In this document: one piece after another, positions 18,852 to 29,658 of the stretch | How the letters are laid out: every line of letters starts with the position of its first letter | Numbering within the stretch: the first letter of the stretch is position 1 | Origin: Amycolatopsis sp. QT-25 | Lineage (GTDB): Bacteria > Actinomycetota > Actinomycetes > Mycobacteriales > Pseudonocardiaceae | DNA length: 64,000 bases | Direction: 5' to 3' | Assembly (NCBI RefSeq): GCF_029369745.1 | Contig: NZ_CP120210.1 | Location: 3,720,001 to 3,784,000 of the forward strand | Translations under genes and position numbers: made by a program | The notes under the pieces: model-generated | What the model saw: the letters and a program-made list of their open reading frames with translations, nothing else | The model's database searches: none | Told to the model about the DNA's origin: nothing

Positions 18852-19295
18852 GTGCTCGGCACGAAACGGTGGCCGATGAAGCTCGCGGGCGGGATCATCC
18901 GGTTGGACAAGAGACTCCACCGTCTGTTCCAGGGGAAGGTGAGCCTGGTCGCGCTGGCCGGGTTCACCTTTCCTTCGGCTGACCACCACCGGCCGTGAGA
19001 GCGGGCTTTCCCGCGCTACCAACCTCCTTCACTTCCCGCACGGGAGAGGTTCGTGCTCGTCGGCTTCAGTCGGGGGAGGCCGAAGGATTCCGCGTGGACA
19101 CACCACCCGCGCGCGTGTCCCGACGCGGTCGTCGCGGTGGCGGGCAAGGAGATCCCGGTCAGGGCCAGGGAACTCCTCGGCAGCGAGTACGAAGCGAGGG
19201 GGAAACCGTTGCTGGACTTCTGGCCCGGTTACTCCATGGCGGAGCGGACCGCTCGCCGTGTGTCGCCGAATTTCGAGTTGAAGGCCACCAACTGA
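18852..19295 (+). pseudogene. F420-dependent nitroreductase (Ddn/DUF385-like) remnant
   Basis: Three segments in alternating frames together read like a deazaflavin-dependent nitroreductase. They are KLAGGIIRLDKRLHRLFQGK in the first frame (from ~18852), LTTTGRESGLSRATNLLHF in another (18979 on), and FVLVGFSRGRPKDSAWTHHP to DFWPGYSMAERTARRV back in the first (about 19050-19295). LTTTGR and the closing PGY motif are family hallmarks. Two compensating frame changes, near 18970 and 19045, break the gene. Intact relatives use F420H2 to reduce quinones or nitro compounds. Sequencing error is possible but less likely with two events. Confidence 0.72.
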
Positions 19296-19430
19296 CCGGC
19301 TCGTACCATCCTTTCGGCCGGTGACTGGATTACCGGCTTGTGCGAGGCTCGCTTGGTGTCACGCGCCGTGACGTCGGTGGCGCACCGCGCGACGTGATCC
19401 GTCACGTCGCCAGCCGAGGGAGGAGTCGTT

Positions 19431-21062
19431 TTGCCGAGATCCACAAGGAGGCCGGTGCGCGGTTTCGCACTGGTAGGGGCACTCGTGGCCGGCGCCGCGT
19501 TGACCGGTGCGGCCGGGACGGCGGTCGCCGCACCGGAAGCCGGGCCGCCCGCGGCCCAGGTCGGCGTGACGGCGCCGGTCGACTGGGGTGCCTGCACGGC
19601 GGACCAGCTCCGCGGTGTTCCCGCCGACCAGGTCAAGTTCTACAGCTGCGCGCGGTATCGCGTGCCGATCGACCACGACAACGCGGCGCTCGGCACCATC
19701 GACATCGCGATGCTGAAGCGGGCGGCGAAGACGCCCGACAAGAAGGTCGGCTCGCTGTTCCTCAACCCGGGCGGCCCAGGTGGCTCCGGATTCCGGATGC
19801 CGATCGGCGCGGCGAACTACTTCCAGCCACAGGTGCTGGACCGGTTCGACCTGATCGGGTTCGACCCGCGCGGGGTCGGCGCCAGCAACCCGCTCAAATG
19901 CTTCACCACGCAGGAGGACGCGAACGACGTCTTCGCCGCGCAGATTCCCGTGCCGTTGTCGCGGCAGGAGATCTCCGGCACGCTCGCGTCGTACCGCGAC
20001 TACGGCCGGTTCTGCAAGAACAACGCCGGTGCGTTGCTGAACCACATGTCCACCAAGGACGTCGTGCGTGACCTCGACAAGATGCGGGCCGCCGTCGGCG
20101 ACCGGAAGCTGACCTTCGTCGGCTTCTCGTACGGCACCTTGATCGGATCGACGTACACGTCGATGTTCCCGAAGCAGAGCCGCGCGATCGTCATCGACGG
20201 CAACGTCGACCCGGCACTGCGCACCAGCGACGGCGTGCAGTACGACCGCGAGCGTGCTCGCGGGTTCGAGATCGCGCTGGACGCCTTCCTGCGCAAGTGC
20301 GCGCAGGTCGGGCCGAAGTGCTCCTTCAGCTCGGGCACGCCGCGGGAGAAGTTCGACGAGATCCGTGATCACCTGCGCCGGCAGCCGATCAAACTGCCGG
20401 ACGGGAGCAGCTACGACATCAACGCCTTCACCGGCACGGTGGCCGGGGTGCTGTATTCGCCGACGTCGTTCCCGCCGCTGGCCGACGACCTGCAGGCGCT
20501 GTACAACGTCGTTCACCCGCCCGCGGTGCAGACGCAGACGGCGCAGGCCGTCGAGCTGAAGGTGCTGCGGTCGGGAGCGAGCGGACGCGCGGACGTGAAC
20601 CCGGACAGCCCGTATGTCGGCGACGACTCCTACTTCGCCGTGAACTGCTCGGACAAGAAGATCACGATCAAGCAGGACAAGGTCCCGGCCATCGCCGCGA
20701 AGTGGGAGAAGGAATCACCCACTTTCGGTCGCTACCAGGCGTTCTCGGACGTGGCGGGCTGCCCGGTGTGGCCGGTGAAGAAGCCGGACGTCTACCGTGG
20801 CCCGTGGCAGGCCAAGACCGACACCCCGGTCCTGGTCGTCGGCAACTACTACGACCCGGCGACCCAGTACCTGTTCTCGAAGCGGATGGCCGACCAGCTG
20901 GGGAACGCCCGGCTGCTTTCGGTCGACGCCTTCGGGCACTGCATCCTGGGCGACTCGCTCGGGGTGGACAAGGCGACGGCCGACTACCTGATCGACCTGA
21001 AGGTCCCGGCCAACGGCCAGGTGTTCCAGCCGAACGTCCAGCCGTTCGAAACCACTGCCTGA
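19431..21062 (+). CDS. Secreted tripeptidyl-aminopeptidase-like S33 hydrolase (TAP family)
   Basis: A 543-residue exported hydrolase. A signal peptide covers ~1-34 (RGFALVGALVAGAALTGAAG, cut near AVAAP). The oxyanion motif is NPGGPGGSGF, the nucleophile Ser233 in GFSYGT, and the catalytic His503 in FGHCI. VDPALRTSDG and the C-terminal TAP-like segment (DTPVLVVGNYYDPATQY) place it with actinobacterial tripeptidyl aminopeptidases that trim peptides outside the cell. The start is TTG after GGGAGGAG, the only well-placed ribosome site. A perfect hairpin follows the stop. Confidence 0.9.
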   Translation: MPRSTRRPVRGFALVGALVAGAALTGAAGTAVAAPEAGPPAAQVGVTAPVDWGACTADQLRGVPADQVKFYSCARYRVPIDHDNAALGTIDIAMLKRAAKTPDKKVGSLFLNPGGPGGSGFRMPIGAANYFQPQVLDRFDLIGFDPRGVGASNPLKCFTTQEDANDVFAAQIPVPLSRQEISGTLASYRDYGRFCKNNAGALLNHMSTKDVVRDLDKMRAAVGDRKLTFVGFSYGTLIGSTYTSMFPKQSRAIVIDGNVDPALRTSDGVQYDRERARGFEIALDAFLRKCAQVGPKCSFSSGTPREKFDEIRDHLRRQPIKLPDGSSYDINAFTGTVAGVLYSPTSFPPLADDLQALYNVVHPPAVQTQTAQAVELKVLRSGASGRADVNPDSPYVGDDSYFAVNCSDKKITIKQDKVPAIAAKWEKESPTFGRYQAFSDVAGCPVWPVKKPDVYRGPWQAKTDTPVLVVGNYYDPATQYLFSKRMADQLGNARLLSVDAFGHCILGDSLGVDKATADYLIDLKVPANGQVFQPNVQPFETTA

Positions 21063-21079
21063 TTCCCGGCTCGTGAACC

Positions 21080-21109
21080 CGAAGGCCACCGTCGCGACGG
21101 TGGCCTTCG
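21080..21109. terminator. Perfect 30-bp palindrome after the TAP-like gene
   Basis: CGAAGGCCACCGTCG is followed directly by its complement. In RNA this folds as a tight hairpin 17 bases after the stop. No U tract. Confidence 0.85.
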
Positions 21110-21110
21110 T

Positions 21111-21137
21111 GGTGTCCGGGGACCGGTCCCGGACACC
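21111..21137. repeat. Second inverted repeat next to the terminator
   Basis: GGTGTCCGGG and CCCGGACACC, perfect 10-bp arms around a 7-base loop, lie directly beside the terminator palindrome. It may be a second terminator or an operator for the nucleotidyltransferase gene 170 bp on. Confidence 0.6.
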
Positions 21138-21306
21138 TCGTCCTAGGGTTTCCGACGGGGAGGCCGGATCCCCCGGACGGGATTCCGGTTCGGGTGCCCG
21201 GGTGGGTAACCAGGGCACCGGCTACGGCCGAGTCGCGGCGCCGGTGTGCCTGGCTCGCCCCGCTCCGACCGGCGCCGGAAGCCGCCCGCTGGGGCATGCT
21301 GGTCGA

Positions 21307-22014
21307 ATGGATCCCGTTCGCACCGCCCGCGATCTCGTCACCGCTCGCTTTCCCGGCGCACGCGCCGCGATTCTGGGCGGAAGCGCGAACACCGTGCGCC
21401 GCACACCGTTCTCGGATCTCGACATCGTCGTGTTTCTCGACGGCCCGCCCGCGCCGTACCGCGAGACGACCGAGCACGAGGGCCTGCCGGTGGAGTGGTT
21501 CTGCCACACCACGGACTCCTACGCCGAGTTCGTCGAGTGGGAGACGGCGAACCGGCGTTCGCCCTTACTGCACATGTGCGGCGAAGGTGTCGTGCTGCTC
21601 GACAGGAACGGCTCGGGTCACCGGACGCGCGAGGACGCCCTGGCGCGGTTGAGCGCCGGGCCTCCTCCGCTTTCCCGCGCCGAGCTGGAAGATCGCCGTT
21701 ACGGGCTCACCGGTCAGCTGGACGATCTCGCCGGCGCGGACGATCCCGACGAACTGCTCTTCATCGCCGACAGGCTGCTGATCACGGTGGCCGAGTTGAT
21801 CCTCGTCGCGGGAGGACGGTGGCGCTCACACGGCAAGTGGTTGCTCAGACGCCTCCGGGAAGCCGAGCCGGAGATCAGCCGCCGCCTTCTGCGTGGATAC
21901 CGGCAGGTGGTGTGCCAGGGCGAACCCGCACTGCTCCAGCAGGTCGCCACCGGTGTCCTCGACGATCTCGGCGGCCGTCTCCACCCGGGCTATCGCCGAG
22001 CCGCTTCCCGCTAG
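21307..22014 (+). CDS. Nucleotidyltransferase-domain protein
   Basis: The product has 235 residues. The N-terminal half has the minimal nucleotidyltransferase core: GGSANTVRRTPFSDLDIVVF, with the metal-binding DLD pair, and a later acidic position near PVEWF. The second half is helical (DDPDELLFIADRLLITVAELIL), as in aminoglycoside- and streptomycin-type adenylyltransferases. I cannot assign a substrate, and a resistance role should not be assumed. ATG at 21307 fits the domain start; the frame is open farther upstream, but through a terminator and a palindrome. Confidence 0.75.
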   Translation: MDPVRTARDLVTARFPGARAAILGGSANTVRRTPFSDLDIVVFLDGPPAPYRETTEHEGLPVEWFCHTTDSYAEFVEWETANRRSPLLHMCGEGVVLLDRNGSGHRTREDALARLSAGPPPLSRAELEDRRYGLTGQLDDLAGADDPDELLFIADRLLITVAELILVAGGRWRSHGKWLLRRLREAEPEISRRLLRGYRQVVCQGEPALLQQVATGVLDDLGGRLHPGYRRAASR

Positions 22015-22193
22015 GTCGAGTGTCGACGTTCGCGTAGCTGTCCAGACCGTCGTCCGTGGCGTACGCGTCCTCGACGCCGACCCGGCCCAGCGCCGGCTAC
22101 GTGACACGATCCACGCCGCGTTCGGGTCGCCCGGTGGTAGAGTCCCGAAGGTTGATCAACACCGATCGAGTACGAAAGCGAGGTGAGCGGCAC

Positions 22194-22259
22194 ATGCCGG
22201 AAGACAGTTCTGGATCGACCGGAAGTGGTCGCCGTTCACCCGCGCCCGCGGTGCGCTGA
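22194..22259 (+). CDS. Putative 21-residue leader peptide upstream of mgtC
   Basis: ATG follows GCGAGGTGAGCGGCAC, a good ribosome site. The predicted peptide MPEDSSGSTGSGRRSPAPAVR ends 62 bases before mgtC. Its SPAP run could slow ribosomes. In enterobacteria, proline codons in mgtC/mgtA leaders couple expression to proline or Mg2+ supply. A similar role here is only a hypothesis. Confidence 0.4.
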   Translation: MPEDSSGSTGSGRRSPAPAVR

Positions 22260-22264
22260 CCTTC

Positions 22265-22318
22265 TCCGGTCTCCTTCCCCTGTCTGGCTTTGTGTACGCA
22301 CGCCAGAAAAGAGCCGGA
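22265..22318 (+). promoter_or_regulatory. Leader RNA fold over the mgtC ribosome site
   Basis: TCCGG (22265-22269) can pair with CCGGA (22314-22318), which covers the mgtC Shine-Dalgarno region. An inner stem is TCTGGC (22283-22288) with GCCAGA (22302-22307). The fold begins just after the leader peptide stop, so translation of the leader could change it. Confidence 0.4.
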
Positions 22319-22321
22319 ATC

Positions 22322-22813
22322 ATGAACACCTTCGAAATGCTGCTCAGGGTCGGCACCGGCGTCGGCCTCGGCGCCGTCATCGGCATCGAGCGCCAATACC
22401 GCGCCCGGATGGCCGGACTCCGCACCAACGCCCTCGTCGCCGTCGGCGCGACCCTCTTCGTCCTGTTGTCCGCCCACGGCTTCGGCGGGCTGAACACCAG
22501 CGGCGACGTCGACCCGACGCGCGTCGCCGCCCAGATCGTCTCCGGTATCGGCTTCCTCGGCGCCGGGGTGATCCTGCGGGACGGGCTGAACGTGCGCGGA
22601 CTCAACACCGCGGCCACACTGTGGTGCTCGGCGGCCGTCGGTTCCCTCGCGGGAGCGGGACTTTACGTCGTCGCGCTGGCCGGGACGGTGGTGATCGTCG
22701 GGGTCAACGTGTTGTTGCGCCCGCTCGGCGGCGTCGTCGACCGCCGGCCGGAGCACCGGGCGGAATGCGCGGAGCGGGAAGACCGCGAGACCGCCGAAAA
22801 TCGGCCGGGGTAA
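22322..22813 (+). CDS. MgtC/SapB-family membrane protein, short form
   Basis: A 163-residue membrane protein. It carries the MgtC membrane domain, with about four hydrophobic segments: MLLRVGTGVGLGAVIGIERQ, the Arg-rich turn RARMAGLRTNALVAVGAT, the signature IVSGIGFLGAGVILRDG, and a last helix VVALAGTVVIVGVNVLL. The ~60-residue C-terminal cytoplasmic domain of full-length MgtC is missing and replaced by a charged tail. MgtC proteins aid growth at low Mg2+ and modulate F-type ATP synthase or phosphate uptake in pathogens. The ATG at 22322 is preferred because it follows GAGCCGGAA. Confidence 0.88.
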   Translation: MNTFEMLLRVGTGVGLGAVIGIERQYRARMAGLRTNALVAVGATLFVLLSAHGFGGLNTSGDVDPTRVAAQIVSGIGFLGAGVILRDGLNVRGLNTAATLWCSAAVGSLAGAGLYVVALAGTVVIVGVNVLLRPLGGVVDRRPEHRAECAEREDRETAENRPG

Positions 22814-22904
22814 GCCGCGAAAGCGACTCTGACAATTCTTCACCTGGCGAAAGTGGTTATCGCAACGTCTCCTCCGGCCGATCCGCACAGGGCAGCGGAT
22901 GGAA

Positions 22905-22959
22905 GGACATGAAGGCCCCCTTCCTGTACCTAGGCGCAAGGAAGGGGGCCTTCATGTCC
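22905..22959. terminator. Long hairpin after mgtC
   Basis: Perfect 21-bp arms (GGACATGAAGGCCCCC.. and complement) enclose a 13-base loop. It shares ATGAAGGCCCCCTTCCT with the hairpin at 41818. Serves mgtC. No U tract. Confidence 0.85.
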
Positions 22960-22995
22960 TGGGGAAGGTGTGGTGCGGTACCGGAGAATGCGAAA

Positions 22996-23028
22996 GGCCC
23001 CTTTCCCCGAAGTGCGGGGAAAGGGGCC
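22996..23028. terminator. Hairpin after acn
   Basis: Perfect 14-bp arms (GGCCCCTTTCCCCG and complement) enclose a 5-base loop. It lies 15 bp downstream of the acn stop in the acn direction. Confidence 0.82.
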
Positions 23029-23042
23029 AGCGCGGAAAGTGC

Positions 23043-26063
<3,021 letters not shown>

Positions 26064-26284
26064 AGTTCCGGTTCCCTTCCGCTCCCTCCGGGAAGCAAGC
26101 CAGCACGCGGGTCGTGAAGGTCTCACCGACCTGCGGCCGTTCGAGTGGCGAAACGTTCGTCTGTTCGTCCCCCGTTGAGGGGAATTGGTGCCTACGGTGT
26201 GTAAGTTTCCGGTGGTGCTTCTGGTATAGCTGTGACGGCAGGGGCACAGTGAGTCATCGATCAAGATCAGGAGGCGGGCGAATC

Positions 26285-27640
26285 GTGCGTGGTGAAGCCG
26301 GGTTCGGGACGCGTGCCCGCCGTGGCATGACCATCGGCGTGCTCGCCGCCGCCCTGTTGCTGGGGGTGACGGGCACGGGGCTCGCGGTTCCCCCGCCCCC
26401 GCCGAACCCCAGCGACTCCCAGATCGACTCCAGCAAGGCCGAGGCCAACGCCAAGGCCGGTGACGTCGGCAGGCTCACGAACCAGCTGGCCCAGGCCGAG
26501 TCCAAGCTCGCCCAGCTCAACGACGCCGTCGAGCTGAAGATGGAAGAGGCCAACAAGGCGAGGGTCGACGCGGAGAGCGCGCAGGACGAAGCCGCCCAGG
26601 CCGATCGTGAGGCACAGTCCGCGCGCACCGAATCCGACGCCGCGCAGGCGACCATCGACAAGGCCCGCGCCGACCTCGACAGTTTCGCCGCAGCCAGCTT
26701 CCAGCAGGGCAGCACGGTCGGCTCGGTGTCGGCGTACCTGACCGCCAACAGCCCGAAGGAACTCCTCGGCCGCGCCCAGATGCTCGACGCGGTCGGCGGC
26801 AGCAGGCTCAACGCGCTCGACACGATGAAGCGCGCGCAGACGGACAAGTCCAACAAGGACGCGACCGCCCGCAAGAAGCTGGAGATCGCGCAGGAGCGCA
26901 AGCGCGCGGCCGACGCGGCCGAACGCGAGGCCGACAACGCGCGGAGCGCCGCGCAGCACGCGCAGGACACCCAAGCCACACAGAACCAGAAGCTCGAAGC
27001 CGACAAGGCGAGCGTCGAGAAGCAGCTCTTCGAAGCGCAGCAGAAGGTCAGCGGCCTGCAGGGGCAGCGGCAGCGTTACGAGGACTGGAAGGCGCAGAAG
27101 GCCCGCGAAGACGAGGAACGCGCCCGTCAGGCAGCGCTCGCCGCGTCGAGGCCTGGCCCCAGCGAGGGCGGGGACGGCCGTCCGACGGCCAGGCCCGTCC
27201 AGTCGGCGCCCGCCGGGGCGAGCGTCGAAGCCGTCATCCGGCGGGCACTGTCGCAGCTCGGCGTGGTCTACGCCTGGGGCGGTGGCAACACCGGCGGTCC
27301 GACGCGTGGTATCCGCGACGGTGGCACGGCCGACCGTTACGGCGACTACAACAAGATCGGCTTCGACTGCTCGGGCCTGATGATCTACGCCTTCGCCGGA
27401 GTGCGGTCGCTCCCGCACTACAGCGGCTACCAGTACAACACCGGGCGGAAGGTGCCGCTCTCGCAGATGCGCCGCGGCGACCTGCTCTTCTGGGGCGGCA
27501 GCGCGCGAGGCATCCACCACGTCGCGATGTACCTCGGGAACGGGCAGATGGTCGAGGCACCGCAGTCGGGCCTGCGGGTCCGCGTCGCGCCGGTGCGCTA
27601 CGGCGGCATCATGCCGTACGCGATCCGCTTGATCGGCTGA
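26285..27640 (+). CDS. RipA-like NlpC/P60 peptidoglycan endopeptidase
   Basis: An exported cell-wall hydrolase of 451 residues. The signal peptide is MTIGVLAAALLLGVTGTGLA, followed by a Pro-rich cleavage region. A long coiled coil of heptads rich in Ala, Glu and Lys spans ~50-290, then a linker and the NlpC/P60 domain (~320-450). Catalytic Cys362 is in GFDCSGL and His in IHHVAMYLG. It cuts the stem peptide, probably at the septum, and the coiled coil may block it. GTG 26285 follows AGGAGG; GTG 26249 is less likely. It corresponds to Mycobacterium RipA by position (acn and moxR neighbours). MtrA-type control is possible but unseen. Confidence 0.9.
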   Translation: MRGEAGFGTRARRGMTIGVLAAALLLGVTGTGLAVPPPPPNPSDSQIDSSKAEANAKAGDVGRLTNQLAQAESKLAQLNDAVELKMEEANKARVDAESAQDEAAQADREAQSARTESDAAQATIDKARADLDSFAAASFQQGSTVGSVSAYLTANSPKELLGRAQMLDAVGGSRLNALDTMKRAQTDKSNKDATARKKLEIAQERKRAADAAEREADNARSAAQHAQDTQATQNQKLEADKASVEKQLFEAQQKVSGLQGQRQRYEDWKAQKAREDEERARQAALAASRPGPSEGGDGRPTARPVQSAPAGASVEAVIRRALSQLGVVYAWGGGNTGGPTRGIRDGGTADRYGDYNKIGFDCSGLMIYAFAGVRSLPHYSGYQYNTGRKVPLSQMRRGDLLFWGGSARGIHHVAMYLGNGQMVEAPQSGLRVRVAPVRYGGIMPYAIRLIG

Positions 27641-27642
27641 GC

Positions 27643-28185
27643 GTGTCTCACGCGGGGATCGTGCTGGCGGGCGGCGCCGCGCGCCGTCTGTCCGGGGTGG
27701 ACAAACCCGCGCTTCCCGTCGGGGGGAAACCGTTGCTGGCCAGGGCGCTGGCCGCGCTCGAGGACGCGGATCCGGTGATCGTCGTCGGCCCCGAACGGCC
27801 GGGTTTCGGCGACGTCGTCTGGACTCGGGAAGCTTCGCCCGGCACCGGACCGGTGGCCGCGCTGGCCGCGGGACTCGCGTTGGTGCGCACGGAGATCGTC
27901 GTGGTGCTCGCCGGTGACCTCGCGGGTGTCCGGAAGTCCACTGTGGATCGACTGGTGGCCTCGCTCGGTGGCGCCTCGGGCGCGGTTCTTCTCGACGGTT
28001 CGGGGGAACGTCAGTGGCTGCTCGGCGCCTGGCGTGCGGAGGCGCTGCGCGCGGTGTTGCCGGAGACGGTGGAGAACGCCTCGCTGCGCCGGACGTTGGG
28101 TGGGCTGAACATCGTCGAGGTGCCCGAGGAGCCGGGCGAGAGCGACGACATCGACACCCCGGAGGATCTGGACCGGTTCTCTTAG
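27643..28185 (+). CDS. MobA-like molybdenum cofactor nucleotidyltransferase
   Basis: The product is 180 residues, of the IspD/MobA-like fold. The N-terminal nucleotide loop is GIVLAGGAARRLSGVDKPAL, and the Mg-binding acidic site is in VVVLAGDLAGV. QWLLGAWRAEAL and DIDTPEDLDRF complete the family pattern. It probably attaches GMP (or CMP) to molybdopterin. The GTG start lies three bases after the hydrolase stop, so the two are co-transcribed. This gene is not part of the mycobacterial ripA-moxR order, where a second NlpC/P60 gene, ripB, lies instead. Confidence 0.82.
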   Translation: MSHAGIVLAGGAARRLSGVDKPALPVGGKPLLARALAALEDADPVIVVGPERPGFGDVVWTREASPGTGPVAALAAGLALVRTEIVVVLAGDLAGVRKSTVDRLVASLGGASGAVLLDGSGERQWLLGAWRAEALRAVLPETVENASLRRTLGGLNIVEVPEEPGESDDIDTPEDLDRFS

Positions 28186-28578
28186 CGGCCGGTGAGCCCG
28201 CAAGGTCGGTGAAGGCGAGGGCGGTAGGGCCGCGGCGTACGAAGTACATGAAGGCCCGTACCCGTACCCAGTCGGGCACGAGGGGGTGCCGGGTTCGGTG
28301 GTGGATCGGTCGCGCCGCCGACACCGGCCATGCCTGCAACTCCTTCAACACCGGCATGGACTCCCGACGCGAACACACTCGGCACAAGCAAAGGGTCTTC
28401 CTGTGCTGGGGAAGTGGTGCCCGGCCACCCGGTCGCCTCACCGCCAGCAGGCGTCGCCGAGGCCTTCACAGCCGTCATACCGCTGATCGGGTTGGCTACC
28501 TTCACGAACGGCTGTGTCACCGACCACTACGGTCACATCCGGACGCAGAACCGCAAGCGGGGAACACAGGAGGCACGA
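28186..28578. other. Non-coding stretch upstream of moxR with an orphan hairpin arm
   Basis: In these 393 bp I see no gene. GTACATGAAGGCCC at 28244-28257 is identical to the start of the left arm of the 55-bp palindrome at 41818-41872, but the matching right arm is absent. The moxR promoter must lie here; I could not place it. Confidence 0.55.
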
Positions 28579-29649
28579 GTGACCGAGCCCGGCTACGCCG
28601 ACGGCGCGCAGCAGCAGCCCGGAACGCCGGCGCGGGACGCCCAGTTGCTGGAGCGGACCGTGTTCGAGGTCAAGCGGATCATCGTCGGCCAGGACAGGCT
28701 GGTCGAACGGATGCTGGTCGGCCTGCTGGCCAGGGGGCACCTCCTGCTCGAAGGCGTCCCCGGTGTCGCGAAGACCCTCGCCGTCGAAACCTTCGCGCGA
28801 GTGGTCGGCGGCTCGTTCTCGCGCGTGCAGTTCACCCCGGACCTGGTCCCCGCCGACATCCTCGGTACCCGGATCTATAGGCAGGGCGCCGAGCGGTTCG
28901 ACGTCGAACTCGGCCCGGTGGTGGCGAACTTCGTACTCGCCGACGAGATCAACCGCGCGCCGGCGAAGGTGCAGTCGGCGATGCTCGAGGTGATGGCCGA
29001 GCGGCACGTGTCGATCGGCGGCCAGACCTTCCCGATGCCCGACCCGTTCCTCGTGCTCGCCACGCAGAACCCGATCGAGAACGAGGGCGTGTACCCGCTG
29101 CCCGAGGCGCAGCGCGACCGCTTCCTGTTCAAGATCGTCGTCGAGTACCCGACCGCCGAGGAAGAGCGCGAGATCATCTACCGGATGGGCGTCACCCCGC
29201 CCACCCCGCAGGAGGTGCTGAGCCCGGCCGAGCTGGTCCGGCTGCAGAACGTCGCTTCGCAGGTCTTCGTGCACCACGCGCTGGTCGACTACGTCGTCCG
29301 TCTCGTCCTCACCACCCGGACGCCGAACGACCACGGCCTCGCCGACGTCGCGGGCTGGGTGTCCTACGGTGCCTCGCCCCGTGCCAGCCTCGGCATCATC
29401 GCCGCCTCGCGAGCGCTGGCGCTGGTCCGCGGCCGCGACTACGTGTTGCCGCAAGACGTCGTCGACGTCGTTCCCGACGTGCTGCGCCACCGGCTCGTGC
29501 TGTCCTACGACGCGCTGGCCGACGGCGTCCCCATCGACCACATCATCACGCGGGTGCTGCAGACCGTGCCGTTGCCGCAGGTTTCGGCCCGTCCGCAGGG
29601 CGGCGCCGGGCAGGGTGGCCCGGTTCCGGCCGGCGCACCCGTCAGGTAA
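28579..29649 (+). CDS. MoxR-family AAA+ ATPase
   Basis: A cytosolic AAA+ chaperone-like ATPase, 356 residues. Walker A is GVPGVAKT, Walker B VLADEINRAP, sensor 1 LATQNPIENEGVYPLPEAQ with the arginine finger RDRF, and the C-terminal lid begins near VLSPAELV. MoxR ATPases help assemble or activate protein complexes together with VWA-domain partners, and both partner types follow directly. GTG 28579 follows GGAGG. It is orthologous by position to mycobacterial moxR1. Confidence 0.93.
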   Translation: MTEPGYADGAQQQPGTPARDAQLLERTVFEVKRIIVGQDRLVERMLVGLLARGHLLLEGVPGVAKTLAVETFARVVGGSFSRVQFTPDLVPADILGTRIYRQGAERFDVELGPVVANFVLADEINRAPAKVQSAMLEVMAERHVSIGGQTFPMPDPFLVLATQNPIENEGVYPLPEAQRDRFLFKIVVEYPTAEEEREIIYRMGVTPPTPQEVLSPAELVRLQNVASQVFVHHALVDYVVRLVLTTRTPNDHGLADVAGWVSYGASPRASLGIIAASRALALVRGRDYVLPQDVVDVVPDVLRHRLVLSYDALADGVPIDHIITRVLQTVPLPQVSARPQGGAGQGGPVPAGAPVR

Positions 29650-29658
29650 GGAACTCGC

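Larger units (their letters stand above)
22015..22321 (+). other. Intergenic region and mgtC leader
   Basis: These 307 bp between the nucleotidyltransferase and mgtC hold a small ORF with a good ribosome site (22194-22259) and a foldable stretch beside the mgtC ribosome site. The first ~150 bp show nothing I can name. I see no M-box magnesium riboswitch core. Confidence 0.6.

Noticed and set aside
21307..22014. Naming the nucleotidyltransferase an aminoglycoside-resistance enzyme
   Set aside because: Only the generic catalytic core is visible; no subclass motif supports a drug substrate.
22015..22193. M-box magnesium riboswitch before mgtC
   Set aside because: No recognisable M-box core; the leader peptide and small stems explain the region better.
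26100..26284. c-di-AMP (ydaO) riboswitch upstream of the wall hydrolase
   Set aside because: The conserved core sequences are not present; the region reads as ordinary promoter DNA.
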